Source of the DNA: JBGUVL01 sp964370395 | GTDB taxonomy: Bacteria; Bacillota_I; Bacilli_A; Erysipelotrichales; Erysipelotrichaceae | Length of the DNA stretch: 64,000 nt | Direction of reading: 5' to 3' | Assembly (NCBI GenBank): GCA_964370395.1 | Contig: CAYJIZ010000004.1 | Location: forward strand, 1-64,000 | Shown here: piece by piece, positions 37,394 through 45,955 of the stretch | How positions within the stretch are numbered: the stretch's first letter is position 1 | Layout of the letters: each line of letters opens with the position of its first letter | Translations under genes and position numbers: made by a program | The notes under the pieces: model-generated | Databases searched by the model: none | What the model saw: the letters and a program-made list of their open reading frames with translations, nothing else | Told to the model about the DNA's origin: nothing

Positions 37394-37458
37394 AATTAAA
37401 AATCTCCTCCTATAGCATTTTAATTTACTAACTTTATTCTACACCATATTGGAACCAC

Positions 37459-37917
37459 TTACAATGCTTTTTTTGTTTCCTTTTTCATTTTAAAACTGAA
37501 TTCCTCACTATTTATGATTTTTATCGCATTATTCTTCAATAAAGCAGCACAAATTCCCATTCCATCTACTAATTTCCCATTGAAATCACCACTGTATATT
37601 TTGCCATATCCACAGCTAGGGCTTTTGCTTTTTAGAATTGCTGTCTTGATGTTGTGTTGTTTCGCTATCGCTAGGACTGCTTCTGCCCCCGCCACAAACG
37701 CAGCACTTTGATCACAACCATTCTCATCGAATACTTTTTCTCCTTTTTTCTCACAACAAGGACGAGGTGTACATAAGCCTCCCATTACCTCAGGACATAG
37801 TGCGAACACTTCTTTGTCACGTACATATTGTTGAATCGATTCGTTCTCACTGCTTTTGCCATCATAGCGACAACACTCCCCTAACAAACAAGCACTCACG
37901 ATTATTTTTTCTACCAT
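37459..37917 (-). CDS. DUF523 family protein
   Basis: A 152-residue protein with conserved cysteine clusters SACLLGECCRYDG, CPEVMGGLCTPRPCCE and KSKSPSCGYGKIY, which define DUF523. Biochemical function is not established to my knowledge; the cysteines suggest metal or Fe-S binding. Its start lies inside the end of pcp (7-base overlap) and follows GAGGCAGGG, so it is the last gene of the rlmH-yaaA-pcp group. Confidence 0.9.
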   Translation of the reverse strand: MVEKIIVSACLLGECCRYDGKSSENESIQQYVRDKEVFALCPEVMGGLCTPRPCCEKKGEKVFDENGCDQSAAFVAGAEAVLAIAKQHNIKTAILKSKSPSCGYGKIYSGDFNGKLVDGMGICAALLKNNAIKIINSEEFSFKMKKETKKAL

Positions 37918-38543
37918 TCTTTCCCTGCCTCCTTTTTCACTTCCTCTTGAAAGGAAGCGATAATGATAAGTTCTAGCGCTTCCACAATTTGTGCCAACTC
38001 CATCGAAGGCAAATTAGTAGAAAGTGCTTGTTGTGGAAGCAGTGGTATATGAACGAAGCCACTCTTGCAAGCAATCTCTTCTTTGTTTAAGTAATACAAC
38101 ATCGCATACATGATATGATTGCACACAAACGTTCCTGCACTATTGGAAACTTCAGCACGATATCCCTTCGTGATCAGTGTTTCATAAATATGTTTAATTG
38201 GTAAGCTCGCAAAATAAGCATTTTCACCATCTTCATAAATGGCTTCATCAACGTAGGTTTGATTGGCATTATCAGGAATGCGAAAATCATTCACATTCAA
38301 CGCCACTCGTTCAATCGATATCTTATCTCGTCCAGCCGCCTGTCCAACATTAATGATGACATCTGGTTGGTGCAAAGCAATTTGCTCCTTCATCTTCGCA
38401 ACACACTTGTACGCAACAGTAGGCAATTCCACCTTTATTACTTCAATATCACCAATTGTATCAGGTAACAATTTCACTGCTTCGATACTAGGATTAACCT
38501 CGTCTTGCCCAAAGGGATCAAAGCCACTTATTAACACCTTCAT
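37911..38543 (-). CDS. pcp: Pyroglutamyl-peptidase I
   Basis: A cysteine peptidase of family C15 that removes N-terminal pyroglutamate from peptides. The 210-residue protein starts with the family LISGFDPFG motif. The catalytic cysteine is in SAGTFVCNHIMY near residue 144, and the His is in FVHIPLLP near residue 168. The Glu of the triad is in the RISIERVALN-like region near 80 (ISIERVALN). It is between yaaA and DUF523 with 1 base and an overlap, so it is cotranscribed. Confidence 0.95.
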   Translation of the reverse strand: MKVLISGFDPFGQDEVNPSIEAVKLLPDTIGDIEVIKVELPTVAYKCVAKMKEQIALHQPDVIINVGQAAGRDKISIERVALNVNDFRIPDNANQTYVDEAIYEDGENAYFASLPIKHIYETLITKGYRAEVSNSAGTFVCNHIMYAMLYYLNKEEIACKSGFVHIPLLPQQALSTNLPSMELAQIVEALELIIIASFQEEVKKEAGKEW

Positions 38544-38544
38544 T

Positions 38545-39249
38545 TTAATCCTCCTTCACAAACACAAACTCTTTCTTACTAGAAACAGATGCATCGTAGG
38601 CATACCCATCGCTAGCAAACTGTTTTAATTGCGCTAATGTTTTCACTTTATTCACAATAACAAAGTGCATAAATTGCCCTCTCGCCATTTTCGCTTGTGT
38701 TGATTGCGTTATTAACTTCCCTTGTCTTCTTATCTTAAAATGCACATGGTATACATCCCCACATAACACATCACTGTATTCTTTGCTTGCTACATTAATA
38801 ATTTGTTGCCCTTCAAAGTACGCTTGTATTTTATCTTGCCAAAACGAATACAAATGAAGCGGTGTGAACTTCATCTCTAATCGATACGGATAAATACTAT
38901 CAAATGGTTTCAGCACCCCATACAAACCAGATAAGATACGCACATGATGATTCATATACGTTAACATCGAAGTATCGTATTCCGCAAGATTCAACTGTTT
39001 GTACTGCAAACCATAATAGGTCGTAATGGCACATTGCCCATGCCCATCAAAACGAAAGTTCGCATATCGATCATAATTGCTTTTCGCAATCTTCTCATTT
39101 ACTTTCATCAGTGTTTGAATGTCTAACACACTCAACTTACGCAACTCTTGCATAAGCGTTTTACTATCTTCAATAAAATGAGGAATACTTTTCTTATGCT
39201 TTGCTTTTTCTTCTCTCATCTCTTTGGTTGGTGATATAACAAAATACAT
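38545..39249 (-). CDS. yaaA: YaaA peroxide-stress protein (UPF0246)
   Basis: A 234-residue DNA-binding protein family that in E. coli lowers free intracellular iron during peroxide stress. The start MYFVISPTKEM, the KxxKSIPHF segment and the GLYGVLKPFDSIYPYRLEM core match the family (usual length about 245-260). It has an AGGAGG site and is in a run with rlmH and pcp. With katA, a Fur-family regulator and hslO in the window, it adds to a set of oxidative-stress functions, although these are not in one operon. No Fur box was seen here. Confidence 0.93.
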   Translation of the reverse strand: MYFVISPTKEMREEKAKHKKSIPHFIEDSKTLMQELRKLSVLDIQTLMKVNEKIAKSNYDRYANFRFDGHGQCAITTYYGLQYKQLNLAEYDTSMLTYMNHHVRILSGLYGVLKPFDSIYPYRLEMKFTPLHLYSFWQDKIQAYFEGQQIINVASKEYSDVLCGDVYHVHFKIRRQGKLITQSTQAKMARGQFMHFVIVNKVKTLAQLKQFASDGYAYDASVSSKKEFVFVKED

Positions 39250-39258
39250 TGTTTCCTC

Positions 39259-39735
39259 CTATTTATGATACGTCTCATTATGATTAATTTTATAAGCACG
39301 ATAAATCTGTTCCAATATTAGCACTCTTACAAATTGGTGCGTAAATGTCAGATCAGATAATTTCCACCTTAGATTACTTCGCGCTACCAGCTCTTCACTA
39401 ATCCCCAAACTTCCACCAATCACAAATGTAATATCACTGCTATGGTATGTTTGAATCGAAGTAATCTGTTGTGCGAACGCTTCACTGTCCATCATTTTCC
39501 CATGTAGATCAAGCACAACCACGTATTCTTTCTCTTTAATATGTTTTAAAACACGTTCCCCTTCTATTTGTAGAACTTGTTTGTTTTGCGCATCGGAAAA
39601 CTTATCCAATGCTGGCTCATCGTTTACTTCAATGACTTCTATTTTAGTATAAGCACGCAAGCGTTTTAAATATTCATCAATTAAACTCTTTAGTGCTTTC
39701 TCTTTTATTTTTCCAATCCCAATTATTTTAATCAT
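39259..39735 (-). CDS. rlmH: 23S rRNA pseudouridine-1915 methyltransferase
   Basis: A SPOUT methyltransferase that methylates N3 of pseudouridine 1915 in helix 69 of 23S rRNA. The 158-residue length is standard. The SAM-binding knot is seen as FVIGGSLGIS and LSDLTFTHQFVRVLILEQIYRA (the C-terminal signature, split here). In Bacillus it also follows the walJ region. A half CIRCE-like sequence inside the gene is coincidental. Confidence 0.97.
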   Translation of the reverse strand: MIKIIGIGKIKEKALKSLIDEYLKRLRAYTKIEVIEVNDEPALDKFSDAQNKQVLQIEGERVLKHIKEKEYVVVLDLHGKMMDSEAFAQQITSIQTYHSSDITFVIGGSLGISEELVARSNLRWKLSDLTFTHQFVRVLILEQIYRAYKINHNETYHK

Positions 39736-39763
39736 CGCGTTACCTCATGCCTCCTATTATACA

Positions 39764-39788
39764 AGAAAAAGATAGCATTACGCTATCT
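39764..39788 (-). terminator. Terminator after walJ
   Basis: A 7-bp stem AGATAGC/GCTATCT with a 5-base loop directly after the walJ stop, followed by TTTTTC on the minus strand. Confidence 0.75.
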
Positions 39789-40541
39789 CTACTTCTTTTT
39801 TCCTCCACCAATCACAATATCAAATTGTGGTGCTGGTGTAATCTTTATGTTTTGGTATGCTACTTCTTTCTTCAACAATACTTCCTCTAGCACTTGTTTT
39901 GCTTTTAAGTGATGGTTTCCTTCTTCACTAATGTGCGCTAATACGATTTCTTTGGTATTCTCACCAACAAGCTGCGCCAATATCTCCGCACTGTCTTCAT
40001 TGCATAAATGTCCTTTGTCACCTAAGATACGTTGCTTTACAAACATCGGACGTTTTGTTTGCATCAGCATCTCCACATCATGATTGCTTTCAAAAATATA
40101 GTAATCTGCGTTTTGTAACACATTGATGTACTCTTCTTTTATGTATCCTGTATCCGTTATGTACACTAATTTAGTATCTTCGTTTTCCACCATAAATCCA
40201 CTGGTGCTTTCTGCATCATGGGACAATGGAATCTCCGTTACTTTTAATGTGTTCACATGTACTTCATCAAAGTTTTTTAATGGTGTGAAATAATTTGTCA
40301 TTAATTCACTTTTGGAATACGTCGCTATCGAATCAAACATCTTCAGTTGCGACACATGATCCTTGTGTGTATGGGTAATAAATAATGCATCACTTTTTAA
40401 GTAATCGTATTGCAAGCGTTCAAAACATTCCTGTAAGTATTTTTTCGTTGCGCCACAATCGATAATAATACTGCTATTATCATCGCGAATAACGCAACAA
40501 TTCCCTTTGGAACCACTTGCTAACAAAGCAAACTTCATCAT
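39789..40541 (-). CDS. walJ: Metallo-beta-lactamase-fold hydrolase WalJ (YycJ)
   Basis: A 250-residue metallo-beta-lactamase-fold protein of the YycJ/WalJ type, linked in Firmicutes to coordination of DNA replication and division and possessing nuclease activity in related studies. Signature residues: LLASGSKGNC at the start and the metal motif THTHKDHVSQL near residue 56. In other Firmicutes it is the last gene of the walRKHIJ operon, but no walR/walK is here; instead an M23 endopeptidase lies directly upstream, with the walJ ATG immediately after that stop codon. There is no clear ribosome site, so translational coupling is likely. Confidence 0.92.
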   Translation of the reverse strand: MMKFALLASGSKGNCCVIRDDNSSIIIDCGATKKYLQECFERLQYDYLKSDALFITHTHKDHVSQLKMFDSIATYSKSELMTNYFTPLKNFDEVHVNTLKVTEIPLSHDAESTSGFMVENEDTKLVYITDTGYIKEEYINVLQNADYYIFESNHDVEMLMQTKRPMFVKQRILGDKGHLCNEDSAEILAQLVGENTKEIVLAHISEEGNHHLKAKQVLEEVLLKKEVAYQNIKITPAPQFDIVIGGGKKK

Positions 40542-42053
40542 TTATTTCAAATACATGGCAGGATCCATTTTTTGTCCATGGAAACGAATCTCAAAATGAA
40601 CATGCGGTCCGGTTGCGACACCTGTCATTCCAATTTGTCCGATGACTTGCCCCTTGCTCACTTTCTCACCTACTCCTATAAATCCTGGTTCATTCATATG
40701 ACCATAATATGTTACAAATCCGTTTTGGTGATCTATTTCCATCCAATACCCATTAATTGGATGATAAGAATTCACCGTTACAATTCCACTATCCGAAGCA
40801 ACAACATCACCATATTGATTATAGTAGTTTTTCACATCCATCGCTTGGTGTCCACTATAACACATCCATCCACATGTCAAAGATGGATTATCAACAGGAT
40901 AACGGAAGTTTCCTACTGAAATGGAACCTCCACCAATACTCGCTCCATCATCACTTTGTTTGCTACCAACACGTACTACTTTACGTTGTGGTGCTTCTAC
41001 ACTTTGTGATGCAAGCTCTTGGCTATCAACTAAAATCCCATTTTTGTAGATTTCTTTCATCGTTACTTTTCGATATCCTAATTTTTCTTCTTGTACTACC
41101 TTTTCCACTCCCATAGGGATTGTTGCATCTTGTACATAGTCTGGAGCATCAGGATAAATTGTTACTTTATTCACTGCTTCTTTTTCAACTTTTAGATTAA
41201 CTGGAGATTGAATTCCTTTTACATTCAATTTCATCCCTGGTTGCAATAACTGGTTTTCTTCTTTTAGCTTATCTTTGTTGATGGCCATTAAGTTGCGCAT
41301 TTCCAAACCACTTTTACTTGCTACCCCTTGTACGGTATCTCCATCTTCTACGGTATATGTCACTTTTGTTTTGTCATACCCTTCTAAAAACCAATTAACA
41401 ATCTCTTCTTTGCTATTTAATATTTCACTTTGTGCAGCATACCCTTTGGTAATTGTCGATTGTTCTTCAAATGCGAAATTAACGATTATACTATCGTATT
41501 CTTCGTTCATCACATTCTTTTTGTTGTTTACAATATTCTTATAACTTGCTTCGTCCACAAAGTTATACATGTATTCCTCTTGGGCTTTTTTATAATCATC
41601 TAAATCACGAACGAATAAAATACTCCCATTCGAGAAAGAAACTTGATGCGTTTCAATCGAAAACAAATCCTTCTTATCAATGTAACGTAAGATTTCATCA
41701 TCTTTGTCTTCGTACTTCTCTAATGAATATTCTGTTGCATAATGAATATCACTACTCAATCCTAATGTTGTATTTGGGTAATGTTCTTCATAACGATTTT
41801 TGTATACGTCCTTCAACAACTTTTGCAGTTTCTTATCGTCATTGATGACTCCGATTAATTCATTCTTATAATAAAGCACATCAATCTGCTGCGGTTTTTC
41901 TAATGTTTCCACAATTTCTTGCTGAAACATCGAATGTGTCATCGCTATTTTAAGTGTAATCTTATCATCATAGCGAAAAGCACTACTTAGAAAAGTAAGT
42001 AGTGCGCTAATTAAAATGATGGCAAAAAAAGTAATGAGATTTTTTGCTTTCAT
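40542..42053 (-). CDS. Secreted M23 endopeptidase with LysM and G5 domains
   Basis: A 503-residue exported peptidoglycan hydrolase. Residues 1-27 are a signal peptide or anchor. Residues 30-225 form an unrecognised extracytoplasmic domain. A LysM domain (about 232-279, VTYTVEDGDTVQG) binds glycan. A G5-like domain (about 282-362) follows, then the M23 catalytic domain (about 385-503) with HQAMD at 402-406 and HVH at 484-486 as zinc ligands. It should cut peptide cross-links during wall growth or division. It has an AGGAGG site and lies between dnaB and walJ, where some relatives carry the wal two-component genes; a link to the essential wall-stress system is only suggested by position. Confidence 0.92.
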   Translation of the reverse strand: MKAKNLITFFAIILISALLTFLSSAFRYDDKITLKIAMTHSMFQQEIVETLEKPQQIDVLYYKNELIGVINDDKKLQKLLKDVYKNRYEEHYPNTTLGLSSDIHYATEYSLEKYEDKDDEILRYIDKKDLFSIETHQVSFSNGSILFVRDLDDYKKAQEEYMYNFVDEASYKNIVNNKKNVMNEEYDSIIVNFAFEEQSTITKGYAAQSEILNSKEEIVNWFLEGYDKTKVTYTVEDGDTVQGVASKSGLEMRNLMAINKDKLKEENQLLQPGMKLNVKGIQSPVNLKVEKEAVNKVTIYPDAPDYVQDATIPMGVEKVVQEEKLGYRKVTMKEIYKNGILVDSQELASQSVEAPQRKVVRVGSKQSDDGASIGGGSISVGNFRYPVDNPSLTCGWMCYSGHQAMDVKNYYNQYGDVVASDSGIVTVNSYHPINGYWMEIDHQNGFVTYYGHMNEPGFIGVGEKVSKGQVIGQIGMTGVATGPHVHFEIRFHGQKMDPAMYLK

Positions 42054-42077
42054 TTATGTTCCTCCTAACAAATAAAA

Positions 42078-43421
42078 CTAATACGTGTCGTGTTTCATAT
42101 TGTAAAATGCATTGACTGATTTTTGGAACTGCAAACGAATTTTTCCTACTGCACCATTACGATGCTTTTGGATATCCACTTCCGTTTCCACTTGATCCGC
42201 TGCTTTGTCGGCATCTTCTCTTTGGTAATAATCATCACGATACAAAAACATAACAATATCGGCATCTTGCTCAATCGCTCCTGATTCACGTAAATCAGAA
42301 AGCATTGGACGTTTGTCCGTTCTTGTTTCTACAGAACGAGACAATTGCGATAAGGCAATCACTGGTACTTCTAACTCTCTGGCTAATGCTTTTAATGAAC
42401 GAGAAATATCCGATACTTCTTGTTGTCTGCTTTCACCCGATTTCTTTGATGAACTTGAAATTAACTGTAAGTAGTCAATGACAACCATATCTAATCCAAA
42501 TTCACTTTTTAATTTACGGCATTTTGAGAAGATGTCTGGCATCTTAACAACCGCACTATCATCAATAAACAAATGACGTGCTGACATTTCTGTCGCAGCT
42601 TCATTTAAACGATTGCGATCTTCGCTATTTAAAAATCCAGAACGAAGCTTATTCCCTTCTACTTCTGCTTTGGCACTTAGCATTCTTCGCATCAATTGTT
42701 CAGCAGGCATCTCCAGTGAGAAAATAGCCACTGCACCATCATTACGCTCTGCACTTCGCAAAGCAACATTTAATGCAAATGCCGTTTTCCCCATTGAGGG
42801 ACGTGCCGCTAAAATAATCAAATCTCCACGTTGAAATCCATTTGTGATATGATCCAAATCTTCATACCCTGTACGAATCCCAGTAATTCCATCTTTTGAA
42901 TTACGTAAGTTTTCCAACTCTTCAAGTACATTTTGAATGACATTACGACTTGATTTAAAGTTTGTCGCTTTACGCTTTCTTGTAACATCTAATATTTGGC
43001 GTTCTGCTTCATCCATTAATTCATCTAACTCATTACTTGTATCAAAACCCTCTTCGGCTATTTTTTCAGCTGTCTCAATTAAGTTACGCGCATATGCCTT
43101 GTTTTGTACAAGTTCAATATAGTAAGAGACATTCGCACTCGTTACCGCACTATTACTTAAACTAACAATATAGTCTGCTCCTCCAACCAAATGTAACTCT
43201 TCTGCATCTTGCAAACGTGTTACTAACGTTGTAGGATCAATTGGTTTTCCTTGTTCAAGCAAATATTGCATCGCACTAAAAATACGTTGATGAATGTCCA
43301 AAAAGAAATCTTCTTTTTCTAAATTTTGATCATACACCACTTGGACAACTTTAGGATAAATCAACATCGCTCCTAAAATGGCTTGTTCAGCTTCGCAATT
43401 ATTTGGTAACTCTTTGCTCAT
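42078..43421 (-). CDS. dnaB: Replicative DNA helicase DnaB
   Basis: The hexameric 5'-3' helicase of the replication fork (DnaC in Bacillus). The 447-residue protein has the N-terminal DnaG-interacting domain (about 1-100), a linker helix, then a RecA-type ATPase with Walker A ARPSMGKTA (about 205-213), Walker B (MVVIDYLQLI), the QLSRSVE segment and the arginine-finger region FLYRDDYY. No intein is present. It lies just downstream of rplI (12-base gap), the usual yybS-gdpP-rplI-dnaB Firmicutes order. Confidence 0.98.
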   Translation of the reverse strand: MSKELPNNCEAEQAILGAMLIYPKVVQVVYDQNLEKEDFFLDIHQRIFSAMQYLLEQGKPIDPTTLVTRLQDAEELHLVGGADYIVSLSNSAVTSANVSYYIELVQNKAYARNLIETAEKIAEEGFDTSNELDELMDEAERQILDVTRKRKATNFKSSRNVIQNVLEELENLRNSKDGITGIRTGYEDLDHITNGFQRGDLIILAARPSMGKTAFALNVALRSAERNDGAVAIFSLEMPAEQLMRRMLSAKAEVEGNKLRSGFLNSEDRNRLNEAATEMSARHLFIDDSAVVKMPDIFSKCRKLKSEFGLDMVVIDYLQLISSSSKKSGESRQQEVSDISRSLKALARELEVPVIALSQLSRSVETRTDKRPMLSDLRESGAIEQDADIVMFLYRDDYYQREDADKAADQVETEVDIQKHRNGAVGKIRLQFQKSVNAFYNMKHDTY

Positions 43422-43433
43422 AACGATCTCCCT

Positions 43434-43880
43434 CTACTCACTTAAGTGTACTTTAATTTCACCAATTACTTTATTTTTAAACAAATCAACTTTGAAAATC
43501 GTTGTTCCTAACGCTGTTGCACTATGTGCATCAATAAATTTACGCTTATCAATAACGATATCATGTTGCTTTCTTAATTGTTCAACCACTTGCTTACTCG
43601 AAACATTCCCAAATACACGACCACCTGTTCCCGTTTTCACTTTAAATTCTAACGTTAACTTCGCTAATCGTTTCTTTAGTTCTTCTGCTTCCTTTTCTAA
43701 TTGCTTTTCTTTTTCTTTGTCTGCTTCATTTTGTTCACTTAATACTTCAATACTCTTCTTTGTCGCTTCTACTGCTAATCCTTTTGCCACTAAGAAGTTT
43801 CTTCCATATCCATCGGCTACTTCTTTTACTTCACCTTTTTTCCCAACTTTTTTCACATCACTCAGTAGTATTACTTTCAT
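43434..43880 (-). CDS. rplI: Ribosomal protein L9
   Basis: A 148-residue large-subunit protein. The start MKVILLSDVKKVGKKGE is diagnostic and the N-terminal RNA-binding domain is joined by a long charged helix (about 42-75, rich in E and K) to the C-terminal domain. The ATG at 43880 has GGGGAGGAAG; the open frame six codons longer is not supported. The start lies 23 bases inside the 3' end of gdpP, so translation is likely coupled. Confidence 0.98.
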   Translation of the reverse strand: MKVILLSDVKKVGKKGEVKEVADGYGRNFLVAKGLAVEATKKSIEVLSEQNEADKEKEKQLEKEAEELKKRLAKLTLEFKVKTGTGGRVFGNVSSKQVVEQLRKQHDIVIDKRKFIDAHSATALGTTIFKVDLFKNKVIGEIKVHLSE

Positions 43881-45837
43881 TTTCTTCCTCCCCAGCAAGA
43901 TATTCTTTTATTCGCTGTTTTAATTCTTCGCATAGTGCATCCACACTAATGTTTTTACGTTGTGTAGCAGCAGCACTAAAGTGGCCACCACCATTCATTA
44001 ACTCCATAATTCTTTGCACGTTGACATTTCCTTTACTACGAGCAGAAATACCAACCTCATCATCTGCTGTTTTCGCAATGACGAAGGCTGCTTCCATATT
44101 TTTAATCGACAACAACGTATCTGCCCCCATTGACATCAACGTACGTGACAACACTTCATTGTTGTCCACACACGCAATTACCATTGTTTCTTCAAACACT
44201 TGTGCGTATTTAAAAATATTTACTTTGGCTTCGAAATCCAAATAATCTTCTTTTAATAAATCTTCTGCTTGAATTGGATCAACACCTAATTTTTTCAACT
44301 GTGCTGCCGCTTCAAACGTTCGAAATCCCGTTCTCATTTTAAAACGGTTCGTATCCACTAAAATACCTAAATACATTAACGTTGCTTCCACTTCATTAAT
44401 GTCCAAATCATTAATTAGGTATGGGAATAATTCAGTAATCAATTCACAAGAACTACTTGCTCCTGATTCAATATAAACAAGAAGTGGTTTATGAATGTAA
44501 TTTTCAGTACGACGATGGTGGTCAATCACAATAATGCGCTCCATCTTCTCTAATAAATTAGGTGCATTACAATGCGCTGGATTGTGATAATCCACAACAA
44601 TTAATAAATCATTTTTCTTACGCAAACGACACGCTTCCTCATCGCTAATAAACTGGTGTCTTTCTTCCAATCCATCACGATACAAATCCATTGCCGCTTG
44701 AAGGTACGACTCAATTCCCCCACTTTGGGAAACGATATACGTTTTCTTTCCATATGCTTGCGCAATTCGTGACATAGCAAGATTCGCTCCCATACAGTCA
44801 AAATCCATTTCCTTATGTCCTGAGATAAACACTTGATTGCTTTCCATAATCGCTTCTTTGATCGCTTGTGCCATAACACGCACACGCACACGACTACGTT
44901 TGGAAATCGCTTCTTGGTTTCCACCATAGTATTTCACATCGCCGCCATAACGTTTCACAGCGACTTGGTCTCCACCTCTACTTTGCGCCAGTTCCAATAA
45001 ATCATTTGCCATATTATCCAAGGCATACAAATCATTGCTTCCACGCGCAAATGCCATACTTAATGTAATGGATACATCCATCTCTTGTGCACTTTTACGC
45101 GTATCGTTTAAGATCGCAAACTTATCTTCTAAAATTTGTGTAAAAATTCGTTCATTCAACACAACAATAAAACGATCACTACGCAAACGACGAATCAACA
45201 TTCCATACTTATTCGCCCACTCAATAATCGGTTGACGTAAATTTGTATTAATGGAAGCAACCTTTGATTCTTCTTCAAATGAGGAGATATCCATATAGTT
45301 ATCCATATGGATGATCCCTACCACAATGCTATCTTCTTCGTATTGTTTTGTGATGTTCGCCAAACGCGTCACATCCTTCACAAACAATACGTGTCCTTCT
45401 ACTTTACGAGACACTTCATAAATGCATCCATCGTGTTCTCCATTGATGCTTTCGACTTCTCCATTAAAAAGTTCGGTTACCTCTTCAATAAAAGCCGTCG
45501 CCTTTTTCCCAACCAAATGGATGTCACGTTCAATTAAATAATCACTAATCCAAGTTACTTCATAATTATCATCGTAAACAATGATCCCGATTTTCCCAAA
45601 TGCCAATGCTTCCTTCGCTTCTTTTCCAAGAATACGTGAAATATCGATATCTTGGGTTTCCTTCGCTTTTTGAATCGTAAACACAATCCATAAGATCATC
45701 GTAATGTTGACTAGCAAGAAACCTGCAATCGCAAATGCAACATTATTAAATCCCAAGAAAAATAAAAGTGCTAGCACGAGTAATTCCATTAAGATTAAAA
45801 TGATTACTTGCATTTTAATTTTTTCGATGTATTTCAT
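43858..45837 (-). CDS. gdpP: Cyclic-di-AMP phosphodiesterase GdpP
   Basis: A membrane-bound enzyme that hydrolyses c-di-AMP and so adjusts potassium, osmotic and wall homeostasis. The 659-residue protein has two helices (about 8-50), a PAS-like region (about 60-150), a degenerate GGDEF domain (about 165-300), and the DHH/DHHA1 catalytic module from about 325: GHKEMDFDCMGANL, VVDYHNP, VIDHHRR and the C-terminal GGGHFSAAA motif. All are as in YybT/GdpP. The ATG at 45837 follows GCAGGTG; an in-frame GTG at 45846 is weaker. It overlaps rplI by 23 bases and is preceded by the split yybS gene. Confidence 0.97.
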   Translation of the reverse strand: MKYIEKIKMQVIILILMELLVLALLFFLGFNNVAFAIAGFLLVNITMILWIVFTIQKAKETQDIDISRILGKEAKEALAFGKIGIIVYDDNYEVTWISDYLIERDIHLVGKKATAFIEEVTELFNGEVESINGEHDGCIYEVSRKVEGHVLFVKDVTRLANITKQYEEDSIVVGIIHMDNYMDISSFEEESKVASINTNLRQPIIEWANKYGMLIRRLRSDRFIVVLNERIFTQILEDKFAILNDTRKSAQEMDVSITLSMAFARGSNDLYALDNMANDLLELAQSRGGDQVAVKRYGGDVKYYGGNQEAISKRSRVRVRVMAQAIKEAIMESNQVFISGHKEMDFDCMGANLAMSRIAQAYGKKTYIVSQSGGIESYLQAAMDLYRDGLEERHQFISDEEACRLRKKNDLLIVVDYHNPAHCNAPNLLEKMERIIVIDHHRRTENYIHKPLLVYIESGASSSCELITELFPYLINDLDINEVEATLMYLGILVDTNRFKMRTGFRTFEAAAQLKKLGVDPIQAEDLLKEDYLDFEAKVNIFKYAQVFEETMVIACVDNNEVLSRTLMSMGADTLLSIKNMEAAFVIAKTADDEVGISARSKGNVNVQRIMELMNGGGHFSAAATQRKNISVDALCEELKQRIKEYLAGEEENESNTTE

Positions 45838-45955
45838 AAGTAACACCTGCCTTCCTTTTCTTACGTAAAGAAAATAAACTATCTATCATTCCCATGGTCG
45901 CTACTACGACATTCAACAAGGGAATCAAACACACAATCAGCAACAATAAAATCAT
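45815..45955 (-). CDS. In-frame C-terminal fragment of YybS (46 residues)
   Basis: A short frame that begins with ATG directly after the TAG stop of yybS and is in the same reading frame. It encodes one hydrophobic helix (LLLLIVCLIPLLNVVV region, residues 3-20), then GMIDSLFSLRKKRK, which resembles the usual end of DUF2232/YybS proteins (a last helix, G-x-x-D and a basic tail). Read through the TAG, the joined product would be 303 residues, close to the family's usual size of around 300. It overlaps the start of gdpP by 23 bases. It has no clear ribosome site of its own, so it may be made by reinitiation, by readthrough or not at all. A sequencing error is possible. Confidence 0.55.
   Translation of the reverse strand: MILLLLIVCLIPLLNVVVATMGMIDSLFSLRKKRKAGVTYEIHRKN

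Noticed and set aside
39312..39340. CIRCE-like sequence TTAGCACTC followed by a 9-base spacer
   Set aside because: The second arm does not match GAGTGCTAA and the site lies inside the rlmH coding region, far from any chaperone promoter.
43434..43923. A 181-codon plus-strand frame opposite rplI
   Set aside because: It is the complement of the lysine- and glutamate-rich L9 helix, giving low-complexity S/F/L-rich sequence; it is not a gene.
44601..44927. A 108-codon frame on the minus strand inside gdpP
   Set aside because: It lies in another frame within the conserved DHH region and has no ribosome site; it is a shadow.
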